Below, one piece after another: positions 60,422 to 64,000 of a stretch of 64,000 nt of DNA (position 1 is its first letter; every line of letters begins with the position of its first letter). The notes beneath the pieces were generated by a model that worked only from the letters and a program-made list of their open reading frames with translations, was not told the DNA's origin and searched no databases. The position numbers and the translations under genes were made by a program. Origin of the DNA: JALOLV01 sp046295175 (GTDB lineage: Bacteria > Bacteroidota > Bacteroidia > Cytophagales > Spirosomataceae); NCBI GenBank assembly GCA_046295175.1, contig JBKBNY010000005.1, positions 248,001-312,000 on the forward strand. The letters run 5' to 3'.

Positions 60422-63400
60422 TCATCTAACGATTGTTATGAATCCAAACTTAGGTTTATCATCAAATTCTCCTTGGATTTTTACACAATAGTAGTAAGTA
60501 CCCATCGGAACAACCGAATCTTTACTTCCCGTTAATACTCCAGAGTTAGCTCGACCATCCCATCCATTGGCTTCTTTACCAAAATCAAGATTTTGATATA
60601 CTAAGTGTCCCCAACGGTTATAGATATAAACTTCTGCTTTCTTGTCTGTACCTGTTACGCCTGTAATTACAAACGAGTCGTTGATATTATCACCATTTGG
60701 CGAGAAACCATCCGTAATACTAACTGGACCGCTCGGACCAGATTTCTTACCTTTGAGTTTGATAACCGTCGGTGCGTTGTCATTGCCTGGGTTGTTATTG
60801 CCATCAGCATCAGGGTTTAGACCCGTTTGCGAGATGTCGGTCACAGTTAAAGTACTATCTTTAGCTGTACCATAAACTATATTGCTGTAAGTTGCTTCTA
60901 ATGTGTCATTGTTGGCAACTGCAACCGTAAACGTCAGCGTATCAGATTTACCTACTGCCAAACTACTACTATCGGCGATAAGGAGTCTTGTCTTATCTCT
61001 ACCGTTGAATGTAGTATCGAGTCTGAGTTTGCTACCTGCACTCAATGTTGGTTTACCGTTGAGAGCAAATGTTGCATTTGTAAATACTTTACTCAAGCTA
61101 TCGCTCAATTGTACACTTGTTAGGCTACGAGTTCCGTAGTTTCTAACAACGACTCTGTACCTCAAGTTGTAGCTTCCGTCGGCGTTACGAGTTGAGTCAA
61201 CAGCTTTCGCAATACCAAGTGGCGTAACATTTACTGGCGGCGGAGTAATGATATTACCCAAATCAATTGGTGTGCCAGTACTGTTATTTTTAGGGTCACC
61301 GTTGGCATCTGGGTCTGGGTCGGTGCCTGTTGTCGATGCATCATCGAACAAGCTCGTACCATTTCTACCGATTGCCAATGCTTGATTCTCGAACTTAGTT
61401 CTCTTAGAACCCGAGACATCAATCCTGGTGAACAATACGATATTTCGAGTTGTATTCTTAGGCAATGTACTCAATGTATCTACCAAGAGGTTAATCAAGT
61501 TACCTTTACCAGTGAATGTATTGTTAGCAGTAAATCCTTGGTCAACTGATACAATCTTCACAGAATCTATTCTTACACTATCCCCAAATACCGCGGCCAA
61601 GTTGTCTTGTACTTGTACTCTTGGAATATCGTTGATACCGTAGTTTTTAACTCTGAACGTAAACTTGAGGTCGTAAACGTTATCTCTTACTTTGACAGGT
61701 TTATCGGCTTCTTTGGCAATACCAATCAAGTTTGCTGGTAATACGTTGAAGTTAACAACTGTCGGTGCTGAGCCTTCTGGATTTGGATTCAGACCATCGT
61801 TCGAGATGTCGAATATCTCTTGATTGCTTGGACTCTTCGCCGTAATCTTAATGTTGTTACGGAATGGACCCTTGTTATCATTGAGCTTGACATTTACTAC
61901 CCATTTAACTGTATCTATCTTATTAGGAACCAATGTACTTTGTGCTGGAATCAACATACAAGTGCTTGTTACACCGTTGAATGTCGTATCAACTTTTAGT
62001 GTACTACCTGCACTAATTGTCGGTTTCTGAACAATCGTTGCTACTGCTGGCGATGTGAATGTATTAGACAAGGTATCGCACATCGTGATGTCTTTCAGAT
62101 TGAGATTACCACAGTTTTTGATAATCGCACGATAACTAATATTGTAGCTACCATCTGACTGACGTACAGTGTCTTTTACATACAATGCCAAGCCAATGCA
62201 AGGTACTGAGATTGAGCCTGTTCCGCCGCTACCAAATACTACACTTGTTGGTGTTTTAGATGGTGAGTCTGGATTTGTACCTGCACTAGACACAGCCGTT
62301 ACAGTTTGATTTGTATTGTTTGCCAATGTTCCTGTACCACTCGCAACCGCTTGAGTTGTGAATGTCTTGATTGTGTCAGGCTTGATATTCACCACAAATC
62401 TGATTGTATCTACTTTGCCAACTCCCAACTTACCTGCCGATGTTGTTAGGCAAGGTTCGTTTGAGCCATTGAATGCATTGTTGATTACCAACTGACTTCC
62501 TGCACTCTTAGTAGGTGTACCTACGATTGTGTATGACGCCGGTAGCTTGATTGCTTTAGAGAGTGTGTCACATACAACAACTCCGTTGAGTTCGAGCGAA
62601 CCATTGTTTTTCACAATTGCTTGGTAGGTTACGTTGTAGCTACCGTTTTGTTGCTTCACGGTATCAATCACTGCCAATGCAAGACCAATACTTGGCGACT
62701 TGAAGAAGCGAACGACTGTTGGCTCGGAACTTGGTTTATCTACAACTTTACCGTTATTCGATACGTCCGATGTTTCGGCTGGTACTCCAAATATTGTATT
62801 TGCCATTGCGGCTACTGTCGCATTTGTACTAAATGGCCCTTCGTTGCCGTTCGGAATCACATTTATCACAAACTTGACGGTATCTGTCACACCTTGCTCA
62901 AGGATACTTCCTGCTGCCAATGTAAGTTTGGTATCAGTAGTACCGTTGAAGCTATCGTTGGTTACTAATTTGCTACCTAAACCTGCTGTTGGTTTCTGGA
63001 TAACCGTGAACGTTGCTGGTGATGTAAACATTGTCGCAAGGTTTTCTTTGATTTCAACTCCTTCGAGTTTCAAGTTACCACAGCTTTCTACGATTGCACG
63101 GAATGTTACGTTATACGAACCATTCGACTGGCGTAGCGTATCTGCCGACAATGCCAGACCGATACATGCTTCTTGACAAGTTTTACATTCTACTGTCCAC
63201 TGGCTGATATTATTACTTGTGATTACATCTTGCGGTGTTACACTTGTAATCTTAGCCGTGTTGATAATCTTACCCGCTTTCTTGAGGATTGCTGTGTAAG
63301 TGTATGTTTTGGTTTCGCCAACGGCAAGGTTTGCGATTGTACCTACCAATGAGTCGCCAACCAATGTCAAGCCTGGTGTCGAAGATGCCAATACAAGACC

Positions 63401-64000
63401 TTGTTGTTTTGGTAAGTTATTGACAACCTTCACGTTTGTAGCAGGTTTCGGACCTTTGTTTTTAACCGTAATTGTGTATGTCAATTGTTCGTCAATCTTC
63501 ATTTCAACACGGCTACCTACAATTACAATCTCAACATCTGTTTTAGAGGTATCGGTTGTGATATTACATTGGTCGATAGAAACTATCATTGACGCACCTG
63601 CACTGTAACATCCGATTGCACTCTTCTCGAATACGTAGTATGTTCCTGCTACTACTGCTGATGCATTTGCAAGCATTGGCGAAGTAGGTGAGTTTCCGGT
63701 ACGGAATTCAAACACGCCACCTTGAGACGAAACTTGACTTGTAACCGCACTGTTAAGGTTTACAGTTGTTGCCGGACAAATATTCTTAGGCAACGCTACA
63801 ACACTTGGTGCTGGGATAGCCGAACCTACGTTTACTACGATTTCGTCTGAGCTAATCGAACCACAACCATCTTGACCAATCAATTGTACGCTGTAGCGTC
63901 CAGTTGTTTTGACTGTGATAGTTCTTGTTGTTGCTCCATTGCTCCACTTATACGAGTATCCTGTTTCTTTAGCGGTTAGTTTAACCGAATCTCCGAAGCA
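60422..64000 (-). CDS. Large repeat adhesin with T9SS type B domain (5' truncated)
   Basis: The frame is open to the window end, so the start is outside; at least 1192 residues are visible. It opens with an Ig/PKD-like segment (YKWSNGATTRTITV), then another such domain, one DUF11 domain (IDEQLTYTITVKNKGPKPAT), then five tandem units of about 155 residues. Each unit starts near (I/L)G(L/I)A and contains GSYN(V/I/L)xxRxxVxNxG, then S-A-G-S-x-L and F-N-G. Units end with Asp/Asn-rich links such as NPDADGNNNPGND. The C-terminal 90 residues form the gliding-motility domain (DGFSPNGDNINDSFVI, VYIYNRWGHLVYQN). It should be exported by T9SS and act at the surface. The SprF-like gene lies downstream. 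Confidence 0.9.
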   Translation of the reverse strand, partial: CFGDSVKLTAKETGYSYKWSNGATTRTITVKTTGRYSVQLIGQDGCGSISSDEIVVNVGSAIPAPSVVALPKNICPATTVNLNSAVTSQVSSQGGVFEFRTGNSPTSPMLANASAVVAGTYYVFEKSAIGCYSAGASMIVSIDQCNITTDTSKTDVEIVIVGSRVEMKIDEQLTYTITVKNKGPKPATNVKVVNNLPKQQGLVLASSTPGLTLVGDSLVGTIANLAVGETKTYTYTAILKKAGKIINTAKITSVTPQDVITSNNISQWTVECKTCQEACIGLALSADTLRQSNGSYNVTFRAIVESCGNLKLEGVEIKENLATMFTSPATFTVIQKPTAGLGSKLVTNDSFNGTTDTKLTLAAGSILEQGVTDTVKFVINVIPNGNEGPFSTNATVAAMANTIFGVPAETSDVSNNGKVVDKPSSEPTVVRFFKSPSIGLALAVIDTVKQQNGSYNVTYQAIVKNNGSLELNGVVVCDTLSKAIKLPASYTIVGTPTKSAGSQLVINNAFNGSNEPCLTTSAGKLGVGKVDTIRFVVNIKPDTIKTFTTQAVASGTGTLANNTNQTVTAVSSAGTNPDSPSKTPTSVVFGSGGTGSISVPCIGLALYVKDTVRQSDGSYNISYRAIIKNCGNLNLKDITMCDTLSNTFTSPAVATIVQKPTISAGSTLKVDTTFNGVTSTCMLIPAQSTLVPNKIDTVKWVVNVKLNDNKGPFRNNIKITAKSPSNQEIFDISNDGLNPNPEGSAPTVVNFNVLPANLIGIAKEADKPVKVRDNVYDLKFTFRVKNYGINDIPRVQVQDNLAAVFGDSVRIDSVKIVSVDQGFTANNTFTGKGNLINLLVDTLSTLPKNTTRNIVLFTRIDVSGSKRTKFENQALAIGRNGTSLFDDASTTGTDPDPDANGDPKNNSTGTPIDLGNIITPPPVNVTPLGIAKAVDSTRNADGSYNLRYRVVVRNYGTRSLTSVQLSDSLSKVFTNATFALNGKPTLSAGSKLRLDTTFNGRDKTRLLIADSSSLAVGKSDTLTFTVAVANNDTLEATYSNIVYGTAKDSTLTVTDISQTGLNPDADGNNNPGNDNAPTVIKLKGKKSGPSGPVSITDGFSPNGDNINDSFVITGVTGTDKKAEVYIYNRWGHLVYQNLDFGKEANGWDGRANSGVLTGSKDSVVPMGTYYYCVKIQGEFDDKPKFGFITIVR

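Noticed and set aside
1..64000. CRISPR arrays, tRNA or rRNA genes, transposases, prophage genes
   Set aside because: Reading through both strands showed no regularly spaced repeats, cloverleaf-like segments, rRNA sequence or mobile-element proteins that I could support.

Overview
The window looks like chromosome of a gliding-type Bacteroidota, most likely order Cytophagales. The evidence is a fused MurF-alanine racemase, a Rho factor with a long N-terminal insertion, C-terminal type IX secretion (T9SS) sorting domains, PorP/SprF and PorE-like proteins, TonB receptors with N-terminal carboxypeptidase-like domains, and repeated use of the Bacteroidota promoter TTG-N19/20-TAnnTTTG. I cannot name the genus. 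No rRNA, tRNA, insertion sequence, transposase, prophage or CRISPR array was seen.

Layout. 1-5.1 kb: end of a DUF5916 outer-membrane protein, then a small membrane protein, fdhD and an FdhF/YdeP-type molybdopterin oxidoreductase in one tight unit. 5.3-10.4 kb: WG-repeat protein, class V PLP enzyme, GbsR/MarR-type regulator and a small outer-membrane barrel protein. 10.5-18 kb: a metal (probably iron) block with a BNR protein carrying a CDCC motif, two TonB receptors, a small unknown protein and ferritin. Five copies of one 23-bp palindrome sit at its promoters. 18-24.8 kb: 2Fe-2S protein, SUI1 factor, lipid kinase, NTF2-like protein, MaoC hydratase, histone-H1-like protein, alpha-oxoamine synthase, biotin carboxylase, and a 140-bp inverted-repeat element. 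25-34 kb: PBP1A, a CHC2-TOPRIM mini-primase, hemerythrin-type repair protein, DUF1624 acyltransferase, MscS channel and Rho. 34-41.6 kb: MurF-Alr, Uma2 nuclease, TatD, BirA, RsfS and FtsH.

41.7-43.8 kb is an arsenic operon: arsR, a DUF6428 gene, an arsenate-reductase-like phosphatase and an aquaporin in place of ArsB/Acr3. 43.9-56.3 kb mixes exported proteins (NTF2-like, DUF2927 lipoprotein, LysM/BON, M43 protease with T9SS signal, gliding-motility C-terminal protein) with housekeeping genes (coaE, YbaB, GT2, ribBA, AI-2E transporter). 56.4-64 kb is a surface-adhesin cluster on the minus strand: a large repeat adhesin cut by the window end, PorP/SprF, and a PorE-like TPR/propeller/OmpA protein.

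Functionally, the strongest regulatory story is the metal block, where the palindromes flank recognisable promoters of a receptor gene and of the unit leading to ferritin. The adhesin, SprF and PorE-like proteins probably form a T9SS export and anchoring module. Many gene starts were moved inward because promoters, signal peptides or conserved N-termini show that the longest reading frame begins too early.
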